A stretch of 64,000 nucleotides of DNA from Pseudanabaena sp. Chao 1811. GTDB lineage: Bacteria > Cyanobacteriota > Cyanobacteriia > Pseudanabaenales > Pseudanabaenaceae. The stretch lies in assembly GCF_027942295.1 (NCBI RefSeq), contig NZ_CP101416.1:3706501-3770500 (forward strand), written 5' to 3'. This document shows positions 1 to 8,885 of the stretch, piece after piece. Under the pieces are notes generated by a model. It was not told the DNA's origin. It did no database searches and saw nothing but the letters and a program-made list of their open reading frames with translations. A program made the translations under genes and the position numbers. Within the stretch, counting starts at the first letter, position 1. Every line of letters starts with the position of its first letter.

Positions 1-2
1 TT

Positions 3-2861
3 CTTAGCGAAGATGCACCCACATATTTAGCAAATTTTCAGAAAGGCTTAGCTCAACTGCAATCGGGCAAACCTGACTATGTTTTTTTGATGCACGCCGC
101 CCATTCGCTCAAGGGTGGCTCGGCGATCGCAGAACTCAATAGCCTGAGTCAAATTGCCCATAAGCTAGAAGATCTTTTAGAGATTTTGCAACATAACGAG
201 TTTTGCGATCGCGCTACGATTGCGGAGGTACTTAGTCATGGTATTGATGAAGTTGCATCTGTTATCTCCCAAGCCGTTAGTTTACCAGCTCATAATCTGG
301 CTGATATTAAGGTTGATCCCGAACTTTTACAGAAATTAGACTCTTTACTGGCGATCATTAAAAATCCTACTGAGCCGTCAGCATTTGCTCAGGGAGAGTC
401 CCCAGAAGTAGAGAAGCAAGAAACTGTCTCAAATCACTCTACTCCGCAAGAGCCGAAAGCATCAAAGCAGAGTGCGATTATAATCTCTTCCTTAGAAAAG
501 GATTTAGAGTCCTGCATGAGACAAGTGGAAAATCTGTTGTCTAATCCTTCGGCTTTATCAGAATCAAAAATTAAAGAGGAACTACAGTACTTTTGTGAAG
601 AATGCCTACTGCTTGGTGATGCCCTAAGTATTGATTGGCTAGTTAATACGGTTGAACCCTTTGAGGGAAAGCTCCAACAAGGATTGCCGATCGCTAATTT
701 ATTAGCAGACACCAAAGAAGTTATTGACAATTTGCGATCGCAGCGTTCTCAATATCTCTATCCTGAATCTAATAAGACTCATACAATAGTAAAGGATATA
801 GAGAATGTAGAGAATGAACCACTCCCTAGCAAAGTAGAAGCAGTAAATTCGCAAATAACACCATCTATTCCTGAACTAAAGGAGAATTCTAACCAAAGCC
901 AAGCTGCCATTGAAAATCAGGCGATCACCACATCCCCAATTGAAGCGATTTCATACTTACGGATCCCCTCATCGCAGATTGAAAGTATGACCAATACGGT
1001 TGCGGAGATGATTTTGCGCCATGAACGTTTACTCAGACAACAGCAGCAATTAGGGCAAGCTAATAAAAATCTACAGGCGCTTGTATTGCAAATGATTCCC
1101 CTGCAAGAGCAAGTCCAGACACTTTACGATGAATTGGCGATCGCTAATCCCATAGGTAAGTCTAATAGCAATACCCATAATAATGACTATAACAATACAG
1201 ATATTGTTGATCGTACCAACTTAAATGATGCTTTTGAGCAGGATGACTTTGATCAATTAGAGCTTGATCAATACTCTTCTTCACATACTACTCTCCAAAA
1301 CCTACAGGAAGTTCTATTAAGAGTGCGTGAGACCCGTTATGACATTGATCTTAGCTATCGAGATTTTGGTGAAGAAATCCAATATTTACGCCAAGATCTT
1401 GATCGTCTTTATGCAGAATTAACCCAATCTCGTCTTGTTCCCTTTAAGACAATTGCTAATCGTTTCTTCCCACAACTAAAGCGCCTTTGTCAACGCAATA
1501 ATAAGCAAGTTGAATTGGTAATTGAAGGGGAAGAAGTTTTAATTGACCAAGTAATTTTAGAACAACTCCAAACACCTCTAAATCATCTACTCATCAATGC
1601 CTTTGATCATGGTGTAGAAGCACCTGAAGTCCGACGTGAACTAGGTAAATCTGAGACTGCAAAAATCATTTTGAGTGCTTCTTTATCTGGCAATCAAGTA
1701 ATTATTTATCTTCAGGACGATGGTGATGGTATCAATCTGAATAATGTATATACAAGAGCTGTTGAAAAAAACATTTGTCCAGCTGAAATACCTATGGGTA
1801 AAATCCCGCGCCAAGAAATTCTCAATTTTATCTTTCAACCCCATTTCTCGACTCGTAATACAGTGACGGATATTTCTGGGAGAGGTATGGGTTTAGATAT
1901 TGTCCGATCGCAGATTAATCGTTTACGGGGCAATATTCAAGTTGAGACATTACAAGGTCGGGGAACAACTTTTACGATCCGTTTACCACTTGGCTTAAGT
2001 TTAGTTACTTTACTGATTTGTACAATCAATGAAAATTTAATTGCTATTCCCATTAATGATATTTTAGATATCTTTGCCTACAATGAAGAGCTAGTACATT
2101 ACAATCCTAATTTTACTGAAATTGCATGGCGAAAGAAATTAATTCCCTTGATATATTTAAAGCAAGCTTTAAACTATGGTCAAAATCAGCAGGAATTAAT
2201 TAATAGCAAAGTTTGTTTAGTTATAAATCAGGCTAATAGACCCATTACTATAGTAATTGACTCAATTGTTGAGGAACGACAATTAATTATCAAACCCTTT
2301 GATAATAGTGTTGCAGTTCCTAGTTATCTCATGGGATGTACATTATTAGGTACTGGACAAGTTGTACCTGTTTTAAATTCCGATAATTTACATATTCTCT
2401 TAAAAGAAAGTATTGAAAGAAATATCAAACAAAATACTAAAAAAATAGATAAAAATACTGATAACTCCAATTTATTAAATAATCAAATATCAACTAAAAC
2501 AATTTTAATTGCGGAGGATTCGATCGCTACCCGCAACATGCTGGAACTTGTGCTAAAACAATTAGATTTTGAAATCATTTCCTGTCGTGATGGGCAAGAA
2601 GCGATCGATATGCTCAACCGATTACAGGGCAAAGTCTCAATGGTGATTTCTGATATAGAAATGCCAAGAGTAAATGGTTTTAATCTTCTGCAAACAATCC
2701 GCACCCACGATAATTGGTACGCTATGCCTGTGGTGATGCTGACCTCACGCACAGGCGATCGCCATCGACAAAAAGCAATCAGTCTAGGAGCAAATCAATA
2801 TCTGAGTAAGCCAATTGTGGTTAATGAATTGATTGAATGTTTAGGAGAGATTTTCAAATAA
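3..2861 (+). CDS. CheA-type hybrid histidine kinase (5' end outside window)
   Basis: A chemotaxis-style signalling kinase that passes phosphate from ATP to its own Hpt histidine and on to response regulators. The frame is open from the first bases, so the true start lies upstream; about 952 residues are visible. In order: an Hpt domain with the phospho-acceptor motif HSLKGG near visible residue 34, long helical/linker sequence, the CheA dimerisation and HATPase region (HLLINAFDHG, DDGDGI, GRGMGLDIV), a CheW-like domain, and a C-terminal receiver domain (acceptor Asp in ISDIEMP, Lys in LSKPI). Cyanobacterial CheA-REC hybrids control type IV pilus phototaxis or adaptation; which pathway this one serves cannot be told because its operon partners lie outside the window. 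Confidence 0.93.
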   Translation, partial: LSEDAPTYLANFQKGLAQLQSGKPDYVFLMHAAHSLKGGSAIAELNSLSQIAHKLEDLLEILQHNEFCDRATIAEVLSHGIDEVASVISQAVSLPAHNLADIKVDPELLQKLDSLLAIIKNPTEPSAFAQGESPEVEKQETVSNHSTPQEPKASKQSAIIISSLEKDLESCMRQVENLLSNPSALSESKIKEELQYFCEECLLLGDALSIDWLVNTVEPFEGKLQQGLPIANLLADTKEVIDNLRSQRSQYLYPESNKTHTIVKDIENVENEPLPSKVEAVNSQITPSIPELKENSNQSQAAIENQAITTSPIEAISYLRIPSSQIESMTNTVAEMILRHERLLRQQQQLGQANKNLQALVLQMIPLQEQVQTLYDELAIANPIGKSNSNTHNNDYNNTDIVDRTNLNDAFEQDDFDQLELDQYSSSHTTLQNLQEVLLRVRETRYDIDLSYRDFGEEIQYLRQDLDRLYAELTQSRLVPFKTIANRFFPQLKRLCQRNNKQVELVIEGEEVLIDQVILEQLQTPLNHLLINAFDHGVEAPEVRRELGKSETAKIILSASLSGNQVIIYLQDDGDGINLNNVYTRAVEKNICPAEIPMGKIPRQEILNFIFQPHFSTRNTVTDISGRGMGLDIVRSQINRLRGNIQVETLQGRGTTFTIRLPLGLSLVTLLICTINENLIAIPINDILDIFAYNEELVHYNPNFTEIAWRKKLIPLIYLKQALNYGQNQQELINSKVCLVINQANRPITIVIDSIVEERQLIIKPFDNSVAVPSYLMGCTLLGTGQVVPVLNSDNLHILLKESIERNIKQNTKKIDKNTDNSNLLNNQISTKTILIAEDSIATRNMLELVLKQLDFEIISCRDGQEAIDMLNRLQGKVSMVISDIEMPRVNGFNLLQTIRTHDNWYAMPVVMLTSRTGDRHRQKAISLGANQYLSKPIVVNELIECLGEIFK

Positions 2862-2890
2862 GTGACATTGTTATAGAGCTAGTGAATTAC

Positions 2891-2927
2891 AGAATTATGT
2901 CCCCGCTTGCGGCGGGGACATAATTCT
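2891..2927. terminator. Inverted repeat between convergent genes
   Basis: Perfect 16-bp arms around a 5-nt loop (arms 2891-2906 and 2912-2927). It lies between the convergent cheA-like and uvrC genes and could terminate both. It has no long T run. Confidence 0.65.
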
Positions 2928-2969
2928 CTGTACCTCGCTTGCTTGAAAAGCACTATATTCGTGATAGTT

Positions 2970-4841
2970 TTATTCGGTGGCAGGATGAAAATGATTATAA
3001 ATATGTTGAGCTAATTTCTTTCCAATACCATCTGTTTCCGCAATCTGTTCAACGGTAGCTTGGCGAATATATTCAACTGAGTGAAACTTCTCAAGTAGTA
3101 ATTTCTGGCGATGATGCCCTAAACCCGTAATCTGATCGAGATGCGATCGCTGCATCCTTTGGCTCCGTTTTTGCCGATGGAAGGTAATTGCAAAACGGTG
3201 CGCCTCATCCCGCAATCGCCGCAACACCTGCACTCCTGCTCGTTCGGGATCGCCACTGATCAATGGCTCTGACTGCTCAGGCAAGAAAATTTCCTCGCGC
3301 TTTTTGGCAAGACTAATTACAGTTAGGCGATCGCGCAAACCTAACTTATCGATTATTTTCATCACCGATGACAATTGTCCCTTGCCACCATCAATCATGA
3401 CAACATCAGGGAAATCTATTTCTGGGGAGTTAGAGGATTGATGATTGGCATGATTTTTGAATCTTCTCGCAATTACTTCCGCTAAACTGGCAAAATCATC
3501 GGAATGACCCGCTTTAACATCAGGATTACGGATTTTGTAATGGCGATAATGTTGTTTTGCGGGAATACCATCGATAAATACAACTTGGCTAGCTACAGCA
3601 TCAGAACCTTGTATATGGGAAATATCATAGCCTTCGATCCGATGGGGTAGACTATCGAGATTGAGAAGTTCGGCTAAGTCTTCCAATCCTTGCAAATTGC
3701 GATCGCTTTGTTTTTGAATTCTTGCCAATTCATACTGGGCATTGCGTTCCACCATTTCGATTAACTCTGCCTTGAGTTGGCGTTGGGGAGTGGCAATTGC
3801 CACTTTACGCCCCTTGCGATCGCTCAGCCATGCTTGCAATATTTCCACCTCAGGAAGTTCTAGTTGCGTATGGACTTCATTGGGAATTTCCACAGGATCG
3901 CAGTTTTGATAATGAGCCTCTAAGGTGCGTTGCAAAATCGCCTCTGGGGTATCGCTCTGACTATCTGCTAAAAAGGCTAACCTGCCCACCAAACGACCTG
4001 CCCTAATTTGGAATAGCTGAATACAGGTATGCTGATCGTCATAGGCTAGGGCGATCGCATCACGCGAAACGGTATCGTCAGGTAGCGATACCTTTTGATT
4101 AGAGTTGAGGTTTTGTAAAACTTGAATGCGATCGCGCAGATCCGCCGCCTTCTCAAATTCCAAATTCTCCGCCGCTACTTCCATCTTTTCTGTAAAGGCT
4201 TCCACTAATTCGCTGGATCTTCCTTGAAAGATCATTGCTACCCTTAGCATCGTTTTGCGATATTCCTCAGGCGAAATCTTCTCTTGACATACCCCCGGAC
4301 ATAAGCCCATGTCATAGTTGAGGCAGGGACGATCCTTAAACATTGGTATCGGTCTTTGTCGCAGGGGAAAAGCGCGCTTAATAATTCCCAAAGTTCGTTT
4401 GAGATTAAAGACATCTACATAAGGCCCATAGTATTTATCCTTTGTGCCGCCCATCCTGCGTTTACGGGTAATGAAAATACGCGGATAGTCCTCTGACCAA
4501 GTAATACAAACGTAAGGATATTTTTTGTCATCCTTTAGCAGCACGTTGTAATAGGGCTGATATTGCTTAATAAGATTTGCTTCGAGAGCAAGGGCTTCGG
4601 ATTCAGAGTCAGTGACAATAAACTCGATTTCATGCACCAGTTGCACCATCATGGCGATGCGTGGCGATAAGTCTTGACTACTACGAAAGTACGATCGCAC
4701 CCGATTGCGTAGAGCCTTTGATTTACCAATGTAGATGACACCATCATGGCGATCGCGCATAAAATAAACCCCTGCTTCTAGAGGTATCTCTTTCAATCGC
4801 GCCTGTAATTTTTCAGGATTTTGCAATAATGGCTCAGTCAT
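2970..4841 (-). CDS. uvrC: Excinuclease ABC subunit C
   Basis: Nuclease subunit of UvrABC nucleotide excision repair; it makes the incisions on both sides of a lesion marked by UvrA and UvrB. The 623-aa length is normal. The N-terminal GIY-YIG nuclease is visible (GVYF then [13 protein letters not shown], residues about 24-50), followed by the Cys-rich segment ([13 protein letters not shown] near 173-185), a UvrB-binding UVR motif (about 217-250), the RNase H-like C-terminal nuclease ([18 protein letters not shown]) and tandem HhH repeats at the end. The ATG at 4841 gives the conserved N-terminus. It is transcribed alone, convergent with the upstream kinase gene. No sign of damage or transfer. 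Confidence 0.97.
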   Translation of the reverse strand: MTEPLLQNPEKLQARLKEIPLEAGVYFMRDRHDGVIYIGKSKALRNRVRSYFRSSQDLSPRIAMMVQLVHEIEFIVTDSESEALALEANLIKQYQPYYNVLLKDDKKYPYVCITWSEDYPRIFITRKRRMGGTKDKYYGPYVDVFNLKRTLGIIKRAFPLRQRPIPMFKDRPCLNYDMGLCPGVCQEKISPEEYRKTMLRVAMIFQGRSSELVEAFTEKMEVAAENLEFEKAADLRDRIQVLQNLNSNQKVSLPDDTVSRDAIALAYDDQHTCIQLFQIRAGRLVGRLAFLADSQSDTPEAILQRTLEAHYQNCDPVEIPNEVHTQLELPEVEILQAWLSDRKGRKVAIATPQRQLKAELIEMVERNAQYELARIQKQSDRNLQGLEDLAELLNLDSLPHRIEGYDISHIQGSDAVASQVVFIDGIPAKQHYRHYKIRNPDVKAGHSDDFASLAEVIARRFKNHANHQSSNSPEIDFPDVVMIDGGKGQLSSVMKIIDKLGLRDRLTVISLAKKREEIFLPEQSEPLISGDPERAGVQVLRRLRDEAHRFAITFHRQKRSQRMQRSHLDQITGLGHHRQKLLLEKFHSVEYIRQATVEQIAETDGIGKKLAQHIYNHFHPATE

Positions 4842-4873
4842 TACCCAATCATATCAAGGTAGGGATAAATAGG

Positions 4874-4908
4874 TAAGGATGGGCGGCGCAAAGCGCCGCC
4901 CATCCTTA
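4874..4908. repeat. GC-AAA-GC-tipped hairpin, copy 1 of a dispersed repeat
   Basis: Perfect 16-bp arms with the 3-nt loop AAA. The same arm sequence recurs at 7815-7853, so this is a dispersed repeat as well as a possible terminator or processing signal. It lies on the promoter side of uvrC, not behind a gene, so a plain terminator role does not explain this copy. Confidence 0.8.
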
Positions 4909-4935
4909 AGTCATCAAAACAGTTTTGCGGAACGA

Positions 4936-4997
4936 ACAGTAATTTATAGAGGTTTTCATTGTGCTGTAGTCACAATGAAAACCTCTATAATTACTGT
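4936..4997. repeat. Long inverted repeat upstream of the pentapeptide gene
   Basis: Arms 4936-4963 and 4971-4997 pair over 27 bp with a single bulged T and a 7-nt loop. The arms are AT-rich, unlike the GC-tipped hairpin family. The repeat sits about 120 bp before the start of the pentapeptide gene in a 279-bp intergenic region. It could be a small non-autonomous element or a structured leader. Confidence 0.7.
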
Positions 4998-5120
4998 CAT
5001 GAGGTTATTTTCTCCAGTTTATGGCTACCTTGGTTGGTAGTTCTAAACCAGTAATGAATTTCTGTGTGGAGCAGAGCATTTCATTACCAAAATGGTACTT
5101 TTTAATGAGGTTTTTCAAGT

Positions 5121-6179
5121 ATGGATGCAGCGCTCACTCCTCAAGATATTTTGCGACGTTATGCAAAAGGCGATCGCGACTTTAGCGGCATCAATCTTAC
5201 TGGCATCAAACTCAGTGGCGCAAATCTCAGCCGTACCGATTGGTTAGATGTCAATTTATCTAAAGCTTACCTCAACAGTACCGTTTTAACCTTTGCTTGT
5301 CTAACTCGTGCTAATTTGCGTGGAGCCGTGATGATGGGCGCACATCTATGTGGAGCCAACCTCAACCAAGCGAGTTTAAGTAATGTCAATCTGTCCAATG
5401 CTGATCTGCATGGTGCAAGTCTCCAAGGTGCAACTCTATTTGGTGCTAATCTCAGTTTGGCAAATTTAATGGATACAAACTTAATCGAAGCTGATATGCG
5501 AACGGTTAACTTAAATGGAGCTAACCTTGTTGGAGCCTGCATGAGAGGTGCAAACCTCAGACAGGAAAGGGCTGTTGGCGATCAGCATGATCTTGATTCT
5601 AATAGAAAAAAGCGCAGTATTGCCAGTCTGAATGGGGCAAATCTATCTGGGGCTGACTTGCGGGGAGCCAATCTATCTGGAGCAGATTTGCAGAAGGCAG
5701 ATCTCCGTGGAGCTAATCTTCAAGAGGCAACTCTTAGTGGAGCAAATCTCCAAGAAGCAAAACTGAATAATGCTAATATGCAGGGGATCTTTCTCAGTGA
5801 AGCAAATCTCAGTAATGCAACGCTGTCAGGTGCAGTTCTCAATAATGCCAAATTAGAAAGAGCGATTCTCATTGATGCTGACTTTAACGGTGTGTCGTTG
5901 CGGAGTGCAGTGATGGCAGACATTAAGGCAAGCCGAGTTAAGATGCAGGGGACTGACTTAACTGATGCCAAGTTTTCCCGTGCTGATCTCAGTCGTGCGG
6001 ATCTGAGAGATGCAATTTTGGTGCGGACTAATCTCATTGAGGCATATCTCGCTCGAACAAATCTGGCTAATGCAGATTTAACCGATGCAGTTCTCAATCG
6101 TGCGGAATTAAGCAGTGCCAATCTAGTTGGTGCAATTCTCAAAGGTGCAACCCTACCCGATGGAAAAGTCCACAAATAA
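5121..6179 (+). CDS. Pentapeptide repeat protein
   Basis: A 352-aa protein made almost entirely of A(D/N)LXX pentapeptide repeats (for example ANLSGADLRGANLSGADL around residue 173), which fold as a right-handed quadrilateral beta helix. The first 20 residues (DILRRYAKGDRDFSGINL) form the usual cyanobacterial cap. A non-repeat break of about 20 residues near 148-167 (RQERAVGDQHDLDSNRKKR) divides the solenoid into two blocks. There is no signal peptide or membrane segment, so a cytoplasmic location is expected. Such proteins are abundant in cyanobacteria and few have known functions. The stop codon is embedded in the downstream hairpin. Confidence 0.9.
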   Translation: MDAALTPQDILRRYAKGDRDFSGINLTGIKLSGANLSRTDWLDVNLSKAYLNSTVLTFACLTRANLRGAVMMGAHLCGANLNQASLSNVNLSNADLHGASLQGATLFGANLSLANLMDTNLIEADMRTVNLNGANLVGACMRGANLRQERAVGDQHDLDSNRKKRSIASLNGANLSGADLRGANLSGADLQKADLRGANLQEATLSGANLQEAKLNNANMQGIFLSEANLSNATLSGAVLNNAKLERAILIDADFNGVSLRSAVMADIKASRVKMQGTDLTDAKFSRADLSRADLRDAILVRTNLIEAYLARTNLANADLTDAVLNRAELSSANLVGAILKGATLPDGKVHK

Positions 6180-6209
6180 TAGAGGAACGCAAAGCGTTCC
6201 TCTATTATT
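6175..6209. terminator. Bidirectional terminator-like hairpin (AAA loop)
   Basis: Perfect 16-bp arms (6175-6190, 6194-6209), loop AAA. It overlaps the stop codons of both convergent neighbours, the pentapeptide gene and the methyltransferase. A/T-rich arm bases give a U tract in either direction. Confidence 0.8.
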
Positions 6210-7159
6210 TATGCAGCTTTAGCGATTACTGTCCGATGGCGCGGAGTGTTGGCAGTAATGCTAGGAGCTTCAAAACCTGCGGCAACTAACTCTGCTGCAA
6301 GATCAAAGGAGAAGTATTGATCGAGATAGGGTTCTGTACTTTTGAGTAAAGTCAGAATGTAAGGGGGCATTTTGAGATAGATATCCGAGTAGGGATTCAT
6401 ATCCATAAGTGTGAAGTAACCATTGGGACGCAGGACACGACGGATTTCACGCAAAATTTGGCGCGTCGCATCTTGAGGCAATTCGTGAAATAGGAGAAAA
6501 CAGGAAACAAAATCAAAGGAAGCATCGGGTAAGCCTGTATTTTCGGCGGCGGCGTGAATCCAGTTGATTTGTTGTGATTCTATTAACTCAGGATGCTTAG
6601 TGCGCGTATTGTAATTTGCGATCGCTAAAAAATGGGGAGATAAATCCAAGCCTGTAATTTTTGCCTGTGGATAAGCATTGTGTAATACGAAAGTACTCAT
6701 CCCCACGCTGCAACCAATATCGAGAATATCTTGAGGTGCATTAAGAAGCTTTTCTTTGACAATATCAATATAGCTTTGACGTAGACGGGAATCACCTTTT
6801 ACAGGAGGTTCCGCATCATTCCAAATCCGTGAATGCACAGCATAGGCAGCAACTTCTACTTCCGTTGCAGGTAGCCAGCCGAGATTGCCTTCTTCATAGG
6901 CGTGGAAATGCTTGAGGTAATATTCGGGATACTTAACATTAGGATTTTGGACTTTGGCAAGTTCGCCATCAAGATCTTGTTTTTGCAAATCAGCAACAAT
7001 TTGTCGCCAGTTTACGCCCATTGACTCGGCGCGTTCGATCATCATCTTCCGAGCGCGTTGTTTGGCAATATTAAATAAAGGGCTAATCGCTAAAATGCCA
7101 TTAACTAATCGTGAAGCTAGTCCAATTTTGGGGCTAGGGGCTGAATTGGCAACAGTCAT
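6209..7159 (-). CDS. Class I SAM-dependent methyltransferase
   Basis: A 316-aa protein. The C-terminal two thirds is a Rossmann-type methyltransferase: motif I ILDIGCSVGMST near residue 140, the acidic end of strand 2 (GLDLS), and the strand 4-5 region FDFVSCFLLFHELP followed by LREIRRVLRPNGYFTLMDMN, typical of UbiE/Methyltransf_11 enzymes. The N-terminal 120 residues contain a helical extension seen in cyanobacterial homologues. The substrate cannot be read from sequence; quinone, lipid and small-metabolite methylation are all possible. Convergent with the pentapeptide gene; start ATG at 7159. Confidence 0.85.
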   Translation of the reverse strand: MTVANSAPSPKIGLASRLVNGILAISPLFNIAKQRARKMMIERAESMGVNWRQIVADLQKQDLDGELAKVQNPNVKYPEYYLKHFHAYEEGNLGWLPATEVEVAAYAVHSRIWNDAEPPVKGDSRLRQSYIDIVKEKLLNAPQDILDIGCSVGMSTFVLHNAYPQAKITGLDLSPHFLAIANYNTRTKHPELIESQQINWIHAAAENTGLPDASFDFVSCFLLFHELPQDATRQILREIRRVLRPNGYFTLMDMNPYSDIYLKMPPYILTLLKSTEPYLDQYFSFDLAAELVAAGFEAPSITANTPRHRTVIAKAA

Positions 7160-7185
7160 AATAATTTAAAAAATATAATTTCTAA

Positions 7186-7224
7186 AATCAAAGAGTAGCA
7201 AGCTTAGCTTGCTACTCTTTGATT
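7186..7224. terminator. Hairpin (TTA loop) at the 3' end of the acetyltransferase gene
   Basis: Perfect 18-bp arms (7186-7203, 7207-7224). It overlaps the last codons and stop of the gene ending at 7212, so part of the arm is coding. Confidence 0.75.
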
Positions 7225-7757
7225 CTACGTGACTTAACGGCGATCGCAGGATTGCCCATATAAATTGTCATTGGTTCTAGCGATCGCGTCGCCACACTGC
7301 CTAAGCCCAAAACTGCTCCTTGACCGACTCTAACCCCTGCGGCAATAGTTGCACGGGCAGCAATCCAACTGCCTGATTCGATATAAATGGGGGCAGTACG
7401 CAAAGCAAAATCGCGATCGCCCCAGTCGTGATTGCCAGTGCAGAGATATACACCTTGGGATATGCAGCAATGGCTCTCAATCGTAATTAAGTCAAGATTA
7501 TCTAGCCAAGTATCTTCACCAATCCAGACAAAATCTTTGATAATTAGCCGCCAAGGAAATTTAACGCGCACACCTGTTTTAATCCGCACACCCTGACCAA
7601 TTTTTGCGCCGAACCATCGCAAAATAAGTACTTTCAATCCCGAAAAAGGGATCAAGTAACTCCGCACAATTGGTGCGCCGATAAAGTACCAAATCACTTG
7701 TTTCCAAAGTGGTGCGCCGATGGTGTAAGTTCCTGTGGTGTAGCGATCGAGACGCAA
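7212..7757 (-). CDS. WcaF-like hexapeptide-repeat acetyltransferase
   Basis: A 181-aa left-handed beta-helix (LbH) acyltransferase resembling WcaF, which O-acetylates exopolysaccharide (colanic-acid-like) precursors. Visible features: a membrane-proximal helix (WYFIGAPIVRSYLIPF), then hexapeptide repeats through GVRIKTGVRV and ISQGVYLCTGNHDW, where the His of GNHDW is the expected catalytic base, and GAVLGLGSVATRSL. Only a TTG codon at 7757 gives the conserved N-terminus (MRLDRYTTGTY); a GGGGAG stretch 8 bases upstream supports it, and an in-frame stop follows immediately upstream. It is probably part of extracellular polysaccharide or glycan synthesis, although no glycosyltransferase is adjacent. 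Confidence 0.85.
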   Translation of the reverse strand: MRLDRYTTGTYTIGAPLWKQVIWYFIGAPIVRSYLIPFSGLKVLILRWFGAKIGQGVRIKTGVRVKFPWRLIIKDFVWIGEDTWLDNLDLITIESHCCISQGVYLCTGNHDWGDRDFALRTAPIYIESGSWIAARATIAAGVRVGQGAVLGLGSVATRSLEPMTIYMGNPAIAVKSRRIKE

Positions 7758-7814
7758 AGTTGCAACTCCCCATTAAAAATTTTTAATCATCGCTAAGCTG
7801 GTAGTCTGTATTGT

Positions 7815-7853
7815 GGTAAGGATGGGCGGCGCAAAGCGCCGCCCATCCTTACC
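7815..7853. repeat. GC-AAA-GC hairpin, copy 2 of the 4874 repeat
   Basis: Perfect 18-bp arms, AAA loop, with the same core as 4874-4908. It lies between divergently transcribed genes (7757 and 7945), so it cannot be a simple terminator for either. This suggests the element can spread, or acts as a promoter-region or RNA-stability element. Confidence 0.8.
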
Positions 7854-7944
7854 TACTTAGAGTTCGCCCATAGGGTGAGCTTAGCGATAGGTATATAAGC
7901 GTGCTATACAATATTAAGGCTTTTCTAATGGTCGAGTTTTTTCT

Positions 7945-8328
7945 ATGCAAGTTTGGGTATTGCTGTTTAACGCCAACACCGATAATGAAGGTATCTACAC
8001 CCTAGAAATTGAAGGCAACAACATTGTGATTGCTTTTGAGCAAGAGGATGATGCAATTCGTTATGCAGGTCTACTAGAAGCGCAGGATTTTTTATCGCCA
8101 ACAGTAGAAAGCATTGACAGTGAAGATTTAGAAGCATTTTGTCGAGATGCAGACTATGAACTAAACATTGTGCCAACCGAAGGTCTGCTAGTTCCCCCTG
8201 AGAAAAATGTTGATAAAACTGATTGGTCTAAGGATCTTGAAAAGGATCAGTCAGAACCAGAAGAGGAACTCATAGTCGAAGATCCCGTAATTGCCATGAT
8301 GCGTCGCCGCCTAGAGAATTTACTGTAG
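7945..8328 (+). CDS. DUF3110 domain protein
   Basis: A 127-aa soluble protein. Residues 1-90 (VWVLLFNANTDNEGIYTLE ... FEQEDDAIRYAGLLEAQDF) match the cyanobacterial and plastid DUF3110 family. The tail is acidic (EEELIVEDP) and ends in a basic MMRRRLENLL. Function is unknown in the family; it is found almost only in oxygenic phototrophs. It is followed after 15 bp by a thioesterase gene on the same strand, so the two are probably co-transcribed. Confidence 0.85.
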   Translation: MQVWVLLFNANTDNEGIYTLEIEGNNIVIAFEQEDDAIRYAGLLEAQDFLSPTVESIDSEDLEAFCRDADYELNIVPTEGLLVPPEKNVDKTDWSKDLEKDQSEPEEELIVEDPVIAMMRRRLENLL

Positions 8329-8343
8329 TTATTTATTCTAGGT

Positions 8344-8826
8344 ATGACCACAATGGCAGATTTACCTTCTACAACTCTAACCAGTGAGATTACTAAATTT
8401 CAACCAACTAATACCAATGATGGTTGGTTTAACTACCCTGTGCGGGTCTATCCCCACCATACGGACTATTCAGGTGTAGTTTGGCATGGTATGTACTTAA
8501 CTTGGATGGAAGAGGCAAGGGTAGAATGCTTGCGGACAGTGGGGATGAGCTTTGAGGAACTAGTCTCGGCAGGGGTGGATTTACCTGTAGCAGAGATGTC
8601 TTTGCGTTATCACCGTTCAGCAAGGATGGGAGATGATGTGCTGGTCATGACGAAGCTTGTGCCAGATAAGGTACGTCTAAACTGGGAATATCAAATTCGT
8701 ACAGAAACAGATCTATGTGTAACAGCAACGGTGACACTCGTACCTGTAGATTTTGAGAAACGTAAGTTGTTGCGATCGCTACCAAGCTCTTTAGAAGGGG
8801 CGATCGCCAAACTTACAGGAATTTAG
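8344..8826 (+). CDS. Hotdog-fold acyl-CoA thioesterase (YbgC/DHNA-CoA thioesterase-like)
   Basis: A 160-aa single hotdog domain. The segment YPVRVYPHHTDYSGVVWHGMY has the spacing of the 4HBT/YbgC catalytic signature, with Asp in HTDYSGVV, followed by TWMEEARVECL. In cyanobacteria the closest described function is hydrolysis of 1,4-dihydroxy-2-naphthoyl-CoA in phylloquinone synthesis; other acyl-CoA substrates are possible, so no symbol is given. The first 25 residues are extra to the fold; ATG at 8353 is an alternative start. It lies 15 bp downstream of the DUF3110 gene and is closed by a hairpin 3 bp after the stop. Confidence 0.85.
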   Translation: MTTMADLPSTTLTSEITKFQPTNTNDGWFNYPVRVYPHHTDYSGVVWHGMYLTWMEEARVECLRTVGMSFEELVSAGVDLPVAEMSLRYHRSARMGDDVLVMTKLVPDKVRLNWEYQIRTETDLCVTATVTLVPVDFEKRKLLRSLPSSLEGAIAKLTGI

Positions 8827-8829
8827 ATA

Positions 8830-8854
8830 TTGAGCCACGCTTAGCGTGGCTCAA
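8830..8854. terminator. Short hairpin (TTA loop)
   Basis: Perfect 11-bp arms just after the thioesterase stop; same GC-N3-GC tip as the other intergenic hairpins. Confidence 0.7.
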
Positions 8855-8885
8855 ATGACTATTAAATGAGGAAATTAAGAAAATT

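Noticed and set aside
5267-6175. Long antisense open frames inside the pentapeptide repeat gene
   Set aside because: They arise from the 15-base periodicity of the repeats and have no start context or homology.
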